A stretch of 64,000 nucleotides of DNA, taken from assembly GCA_030248215.1 (NCBI GenBank), contig JASANG010001458.1:186001-250000 (forward strand). Direction: 5' to 3'. Shown piece after piece: positions 45,901-55,749 of this stretch (positions are counted from its first letter, which is position 1; every line of letters begins with the position of its first letter). The notes below the pieces were generated by a model. The model worked only from the letters and a program-made list of their open reading frames with translations. It was not told the DNA's origin and ran no database searches. The DNA is from Enoplolaimus lenunculus. Lineage: Eukaryota; Nematoda; Enoplea; Enoplida; Thoracostomopsidae. The position numbers and the translations under genes are program-made.

Positions 45901-47149
45901 GGATGTCCGGCGATCTTGGAAACCAATAAGCTTAGGCTCAGTGTTTGGGCTTAAATGTAAGCTTAGATGGCAAGCGGTTATAGTTAATATGAGCGATATT
46001 TTTGAATGTTCAAACTAAACTGTGTAAAAAATTGCACTCCAATTCAACAAGTGCAAGTCTGACCCATAAAGATGTCAATTCAAAGCCAAATCGACATTCA
46101 AATGATTTATTGAGGTTATAGAAAAAATTTCCCGTTAAACGAACCATTTCAAATCCCAGCGTCAATTTGATCGTATTGCTTGCTTGATTCTAAAATAAAA
46201 CAAAATCATTTAAACATCAGCAGTTTGGCCCGGGTAAAGATCATGGGGGGGAACGTTTTGCTGTGGGACTGCAATAGAGTAAGCTTAAGCTTTAGACTAT
46301 TTTTTGTTTGGCTTAGGCTTAGGCGTAGGCTTAGGAATATGCTCATTCTTGTCAAACGTGCGACTCAGAGATTAGAATTTGACTCCGGCGGAGTCGAATT
46401 TGAATTCAGTTTGCGGTAGTCCCGTAGAGCCTATTTCGGAGAGAGTCAATTTGACTCACCATTGTTTGCAGTGTAGGTTTAAGCTTAGGCTAACACTTAG
46501 GCTTAGGAACACAGATTTGCAACGCTTATGCTTGGCTTAGGTTTAGGCTTAGGCTCAGGCTTAGGATTAGGAATACGCTCATTCTTATGCTTAGGCTTAG
46601 GCTTAGAAATATGTTCATTCTTACGCTTAGGTTTAAGCTTAGGCTAACACTTAGGCTTAGGAACACAGTTTTACAACGTTTAGGCTTAGGCTTAAGCTTA
46701 GGCTTAAGAACACAGTTTTACAACGTTTAGGCTTAGGCTTAGGCTTACGCTTAAGCTTATAAGGCGTTATGTTACGGTTTCATATATACAATGCGTTTCT
46801 CTGGTCTATTTGCAAGCATTTTTATACATAATTATTTTCTTTCTGGTTCCTGTCGAATTTGTACAATTTTAGAAAATTTATGCCTTATGGACCAAAGCAT
46901 CTTCTTACATTTGTGAACCAGCTTTACGGAACAGCAAGCGTATGAACAAAATGTGGTCCTAATGAAACATTAATGATAATTGAAATATTACACTTACGAC
47001 ATGAATAATTTGATACAAATGGCATTGTACTGTCACTTGAACAGTATCTTCCGGATGTAACACCGGACGCGAATCCGGGAAATAATCTTCGAGTAACGCA
47101 CGACGTAGTCGGTATTGTACAGATTCCATATAGGCTGATGTTGTATATG
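39912..47149 (-). CDS. Cation-type Cys-loop receptor subunit (nicotinic/5-HT3-like)
   Basis: Seven firmly placed exons: 47149-46998, 46189-46145, 45735-45626, 44392-44023, 43290-43077, 41683-41400, 40577-39912, phases consistent throughout (about 613 residues, plus a first exon further upstream). Seen in order: an N-terminal segment (PVLHPEDTVQVTVQCHLYQI), loop A WTPELTVYY, the Cys-loop CPYNVKKFPFDSQVC with the FPFD signature, TM1 (FILVIPAALITFVAIVAF), TM2 (AKFQVGLLTLLSMSVLLVGV), VSDTLP as in 5-HT3, TM3 (YYLSLLVLILTSTITTSFLV), a long cytoplasmic loop with poly-Gln tracts near 40140-40195, and TM4 (VQLISFIFYMFVLLMILVLF). The family forms pentameric ligand-gated channels in the plasma membrane. 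Loop C has a single Cys rather than the vicinal pair, and loop B lacks the usual Trp, so this is not a canonical alpha subunit. Ligand unknown. Confidence 0.9.
40796..41094. mobile_element. CACGTGCAAG-ended MITE (family E), best copy
   Basis: AAGCCCAATTCACACGTGCAAG-type left end and the inverted right end CTTGCACATGTGAACGGG. Inside, GCTGCAA and TTGCAGC words repeat in both orientations. It lies in the last intron of the receptor. Confidence 0.7.
41109..41392. repeat. (GTTT)n-type tetranucleotide tract
   Basis: About 280 bases of GTTTGTTCGTTTGCTT-like repeats. It ends a couple of bases from the receptor donor (GTATGC on the minus strand, 41394-41399). Three long open frames across it (Cys/Leu/Phe-rich) are artefacts of the repeat. 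Confidence 0.9.
41705..41971 (+). mobile_element. TTAA-flanked tRNA-like MITE (family C)
   Basis: TTAACCCCTTCTCACATTGA and CATGTGAGAAAGGGTTAA ends. Both Pol III-like boxes are present (TATAGCTGAGTGGTGAT; GGAGTTCGAATCC). It starts about 22 bases beyond the acceptor side of receptor exon 41683-41400. Confidence 0.82.
42156..42354. mobile_element. CACTG-ended MITE, family B
   Basis: CACTGTAAAAAATGGCGAGT and CCATTTTTTACAGTG ends, CA on both flanks. An adjoining family I fragment lies at 41970-42150. Confidence 0.85.
43466..43654. mobile_element. CACTG-ended MITE, family B, right end missing
   Basis: CACTGCAAAAAATGGTGAGT at the left with TA before it. The right arm runs to GAGAGAGTCAATTTGGCTCA and then stops before the terminal repeat. 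Confidence 0.75.
44421..44639. mobile_element. Fold-back MITE with TAGCACCT-like arms (family I)
   Basis: CATGTATTCTCAAATGTGTG at the left and ATACACATTTGAAAATATGG at the right as an inverted pair. The core has TCATCAGGTTGGTGATAGG and AACTGATGATAG. It begins just upstream of receptor exon 44392-44023. Confidence 0.6.
44725..45110. repeat. CCGGAA/ACGGAAACGG-rich element (family H)
   Basis: ACGGAAACGG words at both edges around an AT-rich middle, ending CTGTTCACCTTG. The middle (CAGGCTTTCTAAAATTTT) also resembles 34320-34400. Confidence 0.5.
45295..45510. repeat. (TTAGGC)n array, 216 bp
   Basis: Nearly uninterrupted CCTAAG hexamers (TTAGGC on the minus strand) with a few substitutions. It lies in a receptor intron, 116 bases from exon 45735-45626. 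Confidence 0.95.
46222..46770. mobile_element. TTAGGC-core elements interrupted by a family B remnant
   Basis: GGCCCGGGTAAAGATCATGG starts a family F unit with AGTAAGCTTAAGCTTTAGAC and a GCTTAGGC core. A right-hand fragment of family B occupies about 46351-46473 (ends GCAGTG). GGCTTAGG runs with AACACAGTTTTACAACG then repeat several times to about 46770. Confidence 0.65.
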
Positions 47150-47231
47150 CTGAAATAAATTAAGAAAATATACTGAATAATTGAATTGTAACTGAAGCCA
47201 ACCAGAGTGTATTTGCTTAGCTGTCCGGTTA

Positions 47232-47439
47232 CACGGCAAAAAATGGTTAGCCAAATTGACTCTGTCCGAAAAATACTCTACGGACTACACAAACTGAGTC
47301 AAATTTGATTCCACCAGAGTCAACCGTGCGACTCAGTGTGTCGAATTTGACTCTGGCCAATTCGAAGTTTACTGTGTTTGTGTAGTCCCGTAGAGTCTAT
47401 GTCGGAGAAAGTCAATTTGAATCACCATTTTCTGCAGCG
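47232..47439. mobile_element. CACTG-ended MITE, family B, altered ends
   Basis: CACGGCAAAAAATGGTTAGC and CACCATTTTCTGCAGCG ends with TA on both flanks. It starts 83 bases upstream of receptor exon 47149-46998. Confidence 0.75.
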
Positions 47440-47555
47440 TATAATCCGCCAGCGGACTACGGGGTTAAAGTGTACAAAACTGTTTCCAGTGGAGAAAATT
47501 GTAAATACTGCTGCAAATTTCCGATCCAGGTAGCAATTGAAAATATGGTCCATGT

Positions 47556-47692
47556 TACTTTTAGGGAACTCCCATTTTTTGGTTGGAATGTGTAGGAGTA
47601 GGCTTAGATTTTAGACTATTTTTATATTAGGCTTAGACTTCGGTCTAAGAATATGCTTAATATATAGTTACGGCCGTAAAAGTAACATTGGC
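47556..47692. mobile_element. TTAGGC-core MITE (family F), degenerate core
   Basis: TGTTACTTTTAGGGAACTCC and GTTACGGCCGTAAAAGTAAC ends around AGGCTTAGACTTCGG. Confidence 0.5.
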
Positions 47693-47732
47693 CGACAGGC
47701 ATAACATTAAAGGTGAATGTTTCTATTTTAAA

Positions 47733-47921
47733 GGTGTCAGTCTAGGTAGGAACCGGGACATCAGACTTTTTTACTAAGCAGCTGGAAAAGCGGGCTTCTG
47801 GAGCGGGGATTGAACTCTCAGCCAACGGATCCGTAAGCGAACACTCTACCACTGCGCTACGTAGCCCATCTCTCCAACTGCGTTTTTCGTCGATTATATG
47901 TGTCGACCGTACAAACGCTTG
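47733..47921 (-). mobile_element. tRNA-derived SINE
   Basis: On the minus strand: head ending at the complement of GCGCTACGTAGCCCA, B box in the complement of GGGATTGAACTCTC, tail end complementary to GTCAGTCTAGGTAGGAACC. Confidence 0.75.
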
Positions 47922-48559
47922 GGGATCGCCGCTCCCGAAATTCGACTGGCGCCTTCCCTTTAAATAGACTCCGTCTAAAAGTAAACTGTATTAAATTGCA
48001 GTTGTAGGGGTCGCCAAAATTATTTGGTGTCCCCCCAAATAGATTTCACTGCGACTTCCCGTGGTGTTAATTTAAACCGTTTTAAAATTAAATACACACT
48101 TACATAGAATTGTAACGAGACAAAAATAAAACAAATATTTATTGCTGTTGCTCATTTTGCGAGTAGCAGCTTGACTCAATTCATGATATCAAATATATTT
48201 ACCGTTCGAGATTATACAGATAAATTACCGACCATAGCACTGAAATACAAATGTATCATATTTAATTAACCCGTGAATTTGTAATAATATTAACACATTT
48301 TTGACATTCTTACAAAAGGTGGTTCACAGTGTAAAGATCGGAGACGAAACATTTTTCTGCGAAACTGTTCTGAAAAGTGAGCTCAAGGTTTAGATATACT
48401 TCTTGTTTTGGGGTTAGCTTTAGACTTAGGTACAAGCCCAAGCTAACGTTTAGTGTTTACGAATATGCTTATACTACTATTACGGCACCGTTCAATATAT
48501 TAACCAAAAAGGATAACAGAGCACTCGGTGTAAATTGTTGTTCTTAAGACAAAACTGGG

Positions 48560-48915
48560 TGAACGCCGACTTTTCAGGAGGTTCCACGGCCTCAGGCTCC
48601 AGTATAATTTTTGCCGGAAGTTCCGGCAATTTCGATAGTAAAATTTTGCATAATTTTGCCAAATTTATCTGTATAGCGCGTTTCGTTTTAATTTTGTCAC
48701 AATTTTCATTAATGAACGTCTGAAATTTCGCAGAAAATTAGCGTAAAACCAAACAACTTAGCAACATAATGCAGATATTGACTAAAATTAACTAATTAAC
48801 CATCATTTTTACTGCTTATTCTTGCCTCACCCCTGGCTTCACCTCCGGATCCAGCAAGTTTCGTTGACCTCCGGCTCCGGCTCCGAATCCGGTATTTTTC
48901 ACCTCCGGTTGCACC
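48560..48915. repeat. CCGGAA-rich element (family H)
   Basis: Same layout as 35505-35830: GAAGTTCCGGCAATTTCGAT, an AT-rich middle, then CTCCGGCTCCGGCTCCG and CACCTCCGGTTGCACCCTG. Confidence 0.6.
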
Positions 48916-49205
48916 CTGTTCTACAGTGATTCAAGCGTGAAGTGATTTGCAGAGTTGCGCTAAGTGCAAGGCGTGGTCAGCCCCAAAGCTTTGGCAAATT
49001 TCTATTAACAACCGAATGCCAGCTGAGACAGCTGACAAAACAACAAAAGATGCTTGTATTCGCATTATCTGTTATTACCCACGTTGTACATTCGATAGGT
49101 CCGTTTGATTAATGCGGACCTTTCAAAGCCAGAATTCTGCCTGCGCCGAAAATGGTTTGAAGGTTGATTTGATAGCTAATTTAGGAGGTTAATACTATAG
49201 AACTC

Positions 49206-49430
49206 TAGGCCCTTACTTTAAGCGGCGTCGAGGTTTCTGGTGTGTCTATAAAAGACTTGGTTTAGATTGTAGATTACATTTTTTGCTTAGTCTTAGCTTA
49301 GGAACACATTTGTGCAGCGCTTAGGCTTATGCTTAGGCTTATGCTTTGGAACACATTTTTGCAGCGCTTAGGCTTAGGCTTAGAATACGGCATAATCTAC
49401 AGTTATGCCCCTAAAAGTAACAATTGCCGA
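49206..49430. mobile_element. TTAGGC-core MITE (family F)
   Basis: TACTTTAAGCGGCGTCGAGG and GTTATGCCCCTAAAAGTAAC ends, with duplicated AACACATTTTTGCAGCGC and GCTTAGGC units as in 37448-37690. Confidence 0.6.
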
Positions 49431-49974
49431 AATCCTAGTGTCGCGGTATACTTTTAATGATGTCCAGCTTCGATCGGCACCATACCGCAACCCACGTCTA
49501 TTGCCGCATTGCACAGTATATCCATTTGTAAACAAAAATGTTGTAACTTGCACCGCCGTCCGGCGACGGACAGAACCGCACGACAAGTATATACGCCATC
49601 ATTAACAGTAAACTTTCCAATCAAAAAGCGGTTGAAAATATTGACAAATGTCGCTTTCGTTCAAACAACATTCATTTCACCGTTTTAAAACCCTGTAACC
49701 CATAATTCAAATTCAAAATAAAGACTCCTATTAGTAAAAACGTGTGTAAAAGGTGTATAATATATGTTTTAAGGACCGAAGCTTGGTATATAAGCGGTTT
49801 CTGCAATACAGTGTCTACACCGCCAGGTGCAACAAAGAGTTTGTTTTTTATACGCGAATGTTCGGTGTTGCAATGTGCAAAAACTGCAAAATAAATTGCA
49901 AATCCACAATAAATGATTAATCGTAAAAATGAAAGCCTTTCAAGCAAAATGTGGGTTTTCAAGCGTTTAACGGT

Positions 49975-50661
49975 TTAGGGTGGCGGTTTAATCGTTGTGC
50001 GGCGATGTCCAACACCCATACGGACGGCGCCGTCCGTCACCGTCCTTCATAATCCGTCACTGTACGGCGCCGTCCGTCACCGTCCGTCACCGTCCGTCAC
50101 CGTCCGTCACCGTCCGTCACCGTCCGTCACCGTCCTTCATAATCCGTCACTGTACGGCGCCGTCCGTCACCGTCCGTCACCGTCCGTCACCGTCCGTCAC
50201 CGTCCGTCACCGTCCGTCACCGTCCGTCACCGTCCGTCACCGTCCGTCACCGTCCGTCACCGTCCGTCACCGTCCGTCACCGTCCGTCACCGTCCGTCAC
50301 CGTCCGTCACCGTCCGTCACCGTCCGTCACCGTCCGTCACCGTCCGTCACCGTCCGTCACCGTCCGTCACCGTCCGTCACCGTCCGTCACCGTCCGTCAC
50401 CGTCCGTCACCGTCCGTCACCGTCCGTCACCGTCCTTCATAATCCGTCACTGTACGGCGCCGTCCGTTGCCGCGCGTTATCGTACGCAAATTACACACGT
50501 ATGATACTACCGTATACTGACGCACGGTGATGGACGGCACCGGACGGTGATGACGGGTGGCGACGGAGGGCACCCACCGTACGGGTGACGCAGGGTGATG
50601 AACGGCCCCGCGCGGGTGACGGACGGCGCCGGACGTCAACAAAAATATAGCGCAACCCTTA
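49975..50661. mobile_element. GC-rich family K element carrying a 10-bp minisatellite
   Basis: TTAGGGTGGCGG at the left and GCGCAACCCTTA at the right are imperfect inverted ends. From 50041 to 50460 it holds 33 identical 10-bp units (CGTCCGTCAC) in blocks of 6 and 27, bounded by three identical 30-bp variant blocks at 50041-50070, 50131-50160 and 50431-50460. CG-rich sequence continues to the right end. The 170-codon HRPSPSVTVR frames across it are artefacts. Confidence 0.8.
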
Positions 50662-51121
50662 TTCAGAGTAGGCGTTTGAATTTCTCTTACTCATAAAGAT
50701 AGCAGTAACCCCCTTCCCATTCTCCATCGTCAAAAAATATTTGGATCCATCACTGAGGATGTTCAATGAAGTAAACTTGAATAATTTGTATTTGTCCAGT
50801 TAGTCCGTCTTTGACAACGACGTAATCAAGGGGGTTCAGGTGTCCCATTCGAAATTTTGATGAAACATACCCCCTTTTCGAAATGCTGCCTAAGGCCCGT
50901 GATCGTTCTCATTGTGCGACAAATTGTGATTCAGCTTCATGCGACAACAACGATTGTTTACGCAAACATGGCAAAAACGTCTTTTGGCAACCTTCCAAAC
51001 GATAAGAATCAGTCGTGGATTCACAAATTTGGGACCGGATCAGACGCGAATACGTCTTAGTGAAAATAGTTCACCAATGAACCAACGCGAGACGCCAAAT
51101 ATTTTTCCAACTAAATTCACA

Positions 51122-51373
51122 CACTGTAAATTTCAGTGAGTTGATTTTAACTCAGAATGAGTTGAATCACTCAGTCTGAGTTAGGACTGTCAGAACTCAG
51201 AATCTTGAGTTGATTCAATTCATTCTGAGTCAATTAATCAACTCACCCAGAGTAAATTCAACTTAGAGTGAGAATACACTCAACTCAGAGTGAGCTAATG
51301 TGTACTGATATTAATTGAGAAATAACCAACTCGCTAGCTGAATAGATTAATTAACTCATTACAATTTACAGTG
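51122..51373. mobile_element. CACTG-ended MITE, family A
   Basis: CACTGTAAATTTCAGTGAGT and CAATTTACAGTG ends with CA on both flanks. Confidence 0.85.
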
Positions 51374-51473
51374 CAATTAATCAGTTTTCTTTAAAAACCT
51401 GTAGAAGTGTCGCAAATTTTGCCATTCGTTCACAAAATTCGGCTGTTTATAACTCTATCCCTCCACCCACCTT

Positions 51474-51724
51474 CACTATAAATTCCAATGATTCCGTAAT
51501 CAACTCATCTAGCGAGTTAGCTAATTCTGAATCAATAAAAGTATGCATTTAACTCACTCTGAGTTTAGTTGGTATTCACACTCATAGTTGATTTGATTCC
51601 GCGTTAGTTGATTAGTTATTAACTCTGATCGTGTTGAATCAACTCACAATTCTGAGTTCTAATAGTCCCGTCTTAGTGATTCAACTCATTCTGACTTAAA
51701 GTCAACTCACTGAAATTGACAGTG
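51474..51724. mobile_element. CACTG-ended MITE, family A
   Basis: CACTATAAATTCCAATGATT and GAAATTGACAGTG ends with TT on both flanks, 100 bases from the previous copy and in the opposite internal orientation. Confidence 0.8.
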
Positions 51725-51932
51725 TTTTATTTCCCCCTGTGGGTGCTAAATCAATGAATGATACAACAATACAAAGCTGGACAAACCAGCCGGTATCGTC
51801 AAAGCCAAAACAAAATATATTCATTGTAGAAAAAACTCCACTCTTGTAGCGGTACATCAAACAGATTAGGAATTTAAATTTAATTTCATGAGTTAAAATT
51901 TAAACATGCGGCTTTGCGTATCTCAAATATAC

Positions 51933-52089
51933 CTTTTGAACCGCAAATGCTCTGAATCATTTGGGAAAACAGACTACGATACAGATTCAGATCTAATGAC
52001 GTATACGTTGTCGAAGACGTATAAATTGTGGCGATGATATGCGGATAAATCCGATACAATGTTTCATTTAGAACATTCGAGAAAGACAT
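51933..52089 (-). CDS. Candidate first exon of the Cys-loop receptor
   Basis: An ATG at 52089 in the context AAAAATGTC opens 52 codons (MSFSNVLNETLYRIYPHI, SLDLNLYRSLFSQMIQ) to a GTATAT donor, leaving one base. That is exactly the phase needed by the receptor exon starting at 47149. The YTS..Y..L.L.RSLF pattern loosely echoes the YTTSAYMESVQYRLRRALL stretch of that exon. No hydrophobic signal peptide is visible, which is odd for this receptor family, so it may be only part of the N-terminus, an alternative exon or a relic of a duplicated gene. Confidence 0.35.
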
Positions 52090-52280
52090 TTTTGCAGATC
52101 GGAAAAATGAACAAAGGTCAAAATAAGTTTCACGCTTTACTATGATCGGGATATTAAGTTCGAAATAAACCAGAAACAACTAATTCGATCCCTGCCTCGA
52201 TGGATCAACTCAATTAAATTAACTTGTACCGGTCTAAAAAAGTGTCCTTCCATACCGGAACATCCATGATTTTCAACCCG

Positions 52281-52532
52281 CACTGTAAATTCCAGTGAGT
52301 TAATTTTAACTCAGAATGAGTTGAATCACTCAGTCTGAGTTAGGACTATCAGAACTCAGAATTTTGAGTTGATTCAATTCATTCTGAGTTACTTAATCAA
52401 CTCACCTAGTGCCAACTCAACTGAGAGTGAGAATCAAATCAAATCAGAATGAGTTTAAATTTGCTGTTATTAACTAAGAAGTAATTAACTTTCCGTCTGA
52501 GTTGATTAATTAACTCATTGGAATTTACAGTG
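52281..52532. mobile_element. CACTG-ended MITE, family A
   Basis: CACTGTAAATTCCAGTGAGT and GGAATTTACAGTG ends with CG on both flanks, showing that the 2-bp target is not restricted to TA. Confidence 0.85.
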
Positions 52533-52648
52533 CGGTAGCAATTTGCTAAAGGTGCAACAAAACGGTTAAATTTTTTTAGACTTTCGTGATTATAAGTGAA
52601 TCACGGTTTCAAAAACACTCTATCAGCGAAACGCATACTCTTGACTCG

Positions 52649-52870
52649 TGCTGTAAATTTCAGTCAGTTGATTTTAACTCAGAATGACGAGTTATATCAC
52701 ACAATCTGAGTTAAGACTATCAGAACTCAGACTTGTGATTCAATTCAACGCATTTCGAGTGAATTAAACAACTCAGCCAAAAAACAACTCAACTCAGATA
52801 TTGAGTTAATGTTTACAAATACTAATCCGAAAGTTGAGTTCGTTTAATCAACTAATTGGTATTTACAGTG
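52649..52870. mobile_element. CACTG-ended MITE, family A, diverged
   Basis: Left end TGCTGTAAATTTCAGTCAGT, right end GGTATTTACAGTG; CG on both flanks. Body shortened. Confidence 0.7.
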
Positions 52871-53433
52871 CGCTCGACATCAAAAAAAATTAATTTAATA
52901 TTAAGCCAACTAGTTTTTTTAACCTGCCGCTGTCATATATCATTTTGTAGACTGAAACTCACCTTGCGTGTTTCGCCGTAAACTATACAGATTTTAAGCC
53001 GAATCATGATTTAGCATTCAAAATTCTTAGTGAAATTAGTAAGTTTGAATTTAAAAAATACCGCTTTAGAACTTTAGATTTGATACAAAACTAAACTTTA
53101 AATATTACTTTTTCCGTTTCTACAGCGACCACAAGCGCGTGTTACACGTGTCGTCTTCTACTCATTTATTTCTGCTTATTTTTCAAATTCATAGTATTAA
53201 CGTTGGCATCCCAGGCCTGGAAGTACAATTTTCAACGGGAGCACGGATCTTTCCAGTGGAACGGTGGTGTCTTACCCCATTTACAATTATTGGACAGATT
53301 TTTTGCAATCCCAATTTAAAATTTGTACAGAACGTAACCCCTATTTCATAAATCGTAGCCAGGCTCTATACCAAGGGTGTATATACGTCCTAACCAACGC
53401 AAGCGGACGTATAATGAGATGAGCAAAAAATTT
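52871..53433. other. Intergenic stretch with no gene seen
   Basis: A 70-codon open frame at 53139-53351 has no recognisable domain or splice partner. Composition is AT-rich and no known repeat end was recognised. Confidence 0.4.
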
Positions 53434-53604
53434 AAAGCCTAAGCCTAAGCCAAAGCCTAAGCCTAAGCCTAAGCCTAAGCCTAAGCCTAAGCCTAAGCCT
53501 AAGCCTAAGCCTAAGCCTAAGCCTAAGCCTAAGCCTAAGTCTAAGCCTAAGCCTAAGTCTAAGCCTAAGCTTAAGCTTAATCCTAAGCCTAAGCCTAAGC
53601 CTAA
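53434..53604. repeat. (TTAGGC)n array, 171 bp
   Basis: Almost pure AAGCCT hexamers on the plus strand (TTAGGC family). The Gly-Leu repeat frame on the minus strand is an artefact. Confidence 0.95.
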
Positions 53605-54181
53605 CAACGCCTTGGTGACTACCCTATGGTAGCCATTGTATTAATTCTTGGTTCATTACGACCCTCTCAAGTATATACGAAAAAACCTGCTGTCTGCTTG
53701 TACCGTGAAAGACTAAAAGTTCTTGGTATCCTTTATATGAACCAGATTTAAAAAATGAAATAGAACACAGAGACAGGTGATTTTTCACAAGGATATTTAA
53801 TTGAAAGCGAACATATAGCGTGGTTTATGTGATTTCTATATTATTTCTTGTTCAATTCTACAATATTTCTATGTATTGTTTCATTTAGGGACCTTACCAT
53901 TTTATCACAAATAAATTTCCGATGATGGGGTACACGACCCTTTCGCTCCCTCCCCTCTGGATCCGCTAGTGCGGACCAAATTTTCATCAAGCGAGATTCT
54001 TAAAGTTTAAAATTGTTCAAAAACGGAATATTGCGGATAGCAAAATGTTTTTTTATTGTTTTTGACATGTGGTTAAATAGGTTTCCGTCGAAGATTTTCC
54101 AGGTATTTAAGACGCAGAAACAATGTTCAATAAATCACTGTTTTACCCCGCGCTGTAGTTTGTCCAAAAATGCTTGGATTT

Positions 54182-54452
54182 TTAACCCTATCACTCATAG
54201 AGTATACTATGAGCAACTAAATACAATAATGTACGAGCAATACACACACTGTGCGCAGTATTTAACATTTACAACCTATATGCAGAGTGTAAAATCTCCA
54301 AAAGACGTGAGAGTCCCCTCGGGCTCGAGCGTCAAGCTCCTACAGCTGAGTGGTGATGGTAAACGTCTCCCACCCGTGAGACTGGGGATCGAATCTTACC
54401 TTGAAATTACACCCCATATTAAATTGAAAATATTCATGTGAGAAAGGGTTAA
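54182..54452 (+). mobile_element. TTAA-flanked tRNA-like MITE (family C), diverged
   Basis: TTAA at both ends, right end CATGTGAGAAAGGGTTAA, A box ACAGCTGAGTGGTGATGG. The B-box side is altered (GGGGATCGAATCTTACC). It is followed after 13 bases by a family A MITE. Confidence 0.75.
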
Positions 54453-54465
54453 AATTGTAAAACTA

Positions 54466-54724
54466 CACTGTAAATTTCGATGAGTTCTTAATTAATTTAG
54501 AGAAAAAATTGCACATTTTTGGCTGTTTTTGAGTTAATAACAGTAAACATTAAACTCACTCTGAGCTGATTTTATTCTGAGTTAGTTAAATAATTAACTC
54601 AGAATGAGTTCAATCAACTCACAATTCTGATTTCTGAAAGGCCTAATTCAGAAATTCAGAGCTAAAACTTCTGAATCGAGTCAATTGATTCTGAGTTAAT
54701 ATCAACTCACTGTAATTTACAGTG
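54466..54724. mobile_element. CACTG-ended MITE, family A
   Basis: CACTGTAAATTTCGATGAGT and GTAATTTACAGTG ends with TA on both flanks. Confidence 0.82.
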
Positions 54725-55502
54725 TAAACATGTTTCGGTGCAACCCTGTCAACTGTTAATAATTATTTGTGAACAGTGGAAATTTTTACCATTTTTTATC
54801 TCCCAAGGAGGATCAGACTGATTGAATTTTTTGAAAATTCAAATTTTTGCGTGAAATAATTCGAAAACTCATGAGAAGTTTAATATATATATATTAAAAA
54901 CCTGATCGTTTTAGGTAAACGCCGTCGAAAGGGCGGGCGCGGGTGTCACAAAAAGGCACCCTCGCACCATTTCCAAGCCAACCGGTCCAAAAAACCCGTC
55001 ATGTAACACAATACATTTAACTAAACAAAAGAACGTTTGTATACCTAAAACTACCATAGTTTTCTATAGAAAAACAAACATCTTCAGGTTTATGGTTATT
55101 TTTAAGCTTAAATTTTATCCAATTAAATTGCACAGTTTTCGCAGGATTATTAAATGGTCAAAAGCGAAAATCGGTTACGAAAAATTGTATCCCTAAAAAT
55201 GACGGTATAAACAACTGAAATATTTGCTCATTAATAAGTTCAAAACAGTCATATTCGAAGATAAGCCAAACCAAACAGTAGAAAGGCAGGCAAACAAAGG
55301 TGTTTGCCTGAAGCGAACGCATATTGGCGTTATATCCAAATACGGCTGTTTTGCTATGGTGTCCTCGTTTTACTAACTTATTAAACCATTTGAAAAATGT
55401 ATTGTTTACAATTGACAAAAATGTTATTATAAAACATAACGATTTCATAATTCAATTATTAATCAAACACCGATTTTCACTTATCATGCGAAAGTCATTA
55501 CT

Positions 55503-55660
55503 GTAGTGACCCAAATAAGATGTACGGGGGACTGATTTTTGATTTGGTCACTCCAGAGGGTACTCCCCTGTTTTATTCGGTTACGGACTGTTTTGTGTTT
55601 TTAACCCGTCGTCCGCCAAATTTCGTTACTGAAACAAATCCGGTATTGCAACTATTCGTT
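55503..55660. repeat. Partial CCCGAATAA-ended MITE (family J)
   Basis: CTGTAGTGACCCAAATAAGA then GGGGGACTGATTTTTGATTTGG and CCCCTGTTTTATTCGGTTACG. It resembles the ends of 29329-29741 joined after internal loss. Confidence 0.5.
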
Positions 55661-55749
55661 GAAATAAATGTTTATTTGCTGTATCAAAAGCTTGAGCGAT
55701 AATGCAAGGTTATACGTAAGGATTAACGTACTTTGAAAACATAAGGATG

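Noticed and set aside
49672-49962. Signal-peptide-like frame as a first exon for the receptor
   Set aside because: Its apparent start at 49962 is TTG, not ATG, and a stop lies just upstream, so it cannot start translation on its own. It is kept only as a possible internal exon in a finding.
49995-50530. Overlapping frames of about 170 codons encoding HRPSPSVTVR repeats
   Set aside because: They are translations of the 10-bp minisatellite in successive frames; any frame of a 10-bp repeat without stops would be open.
53341-53607. Gly-Leu repeat protein on the minus strand
   Set aside because: It is the translation of the TTAGGC hexamer array.
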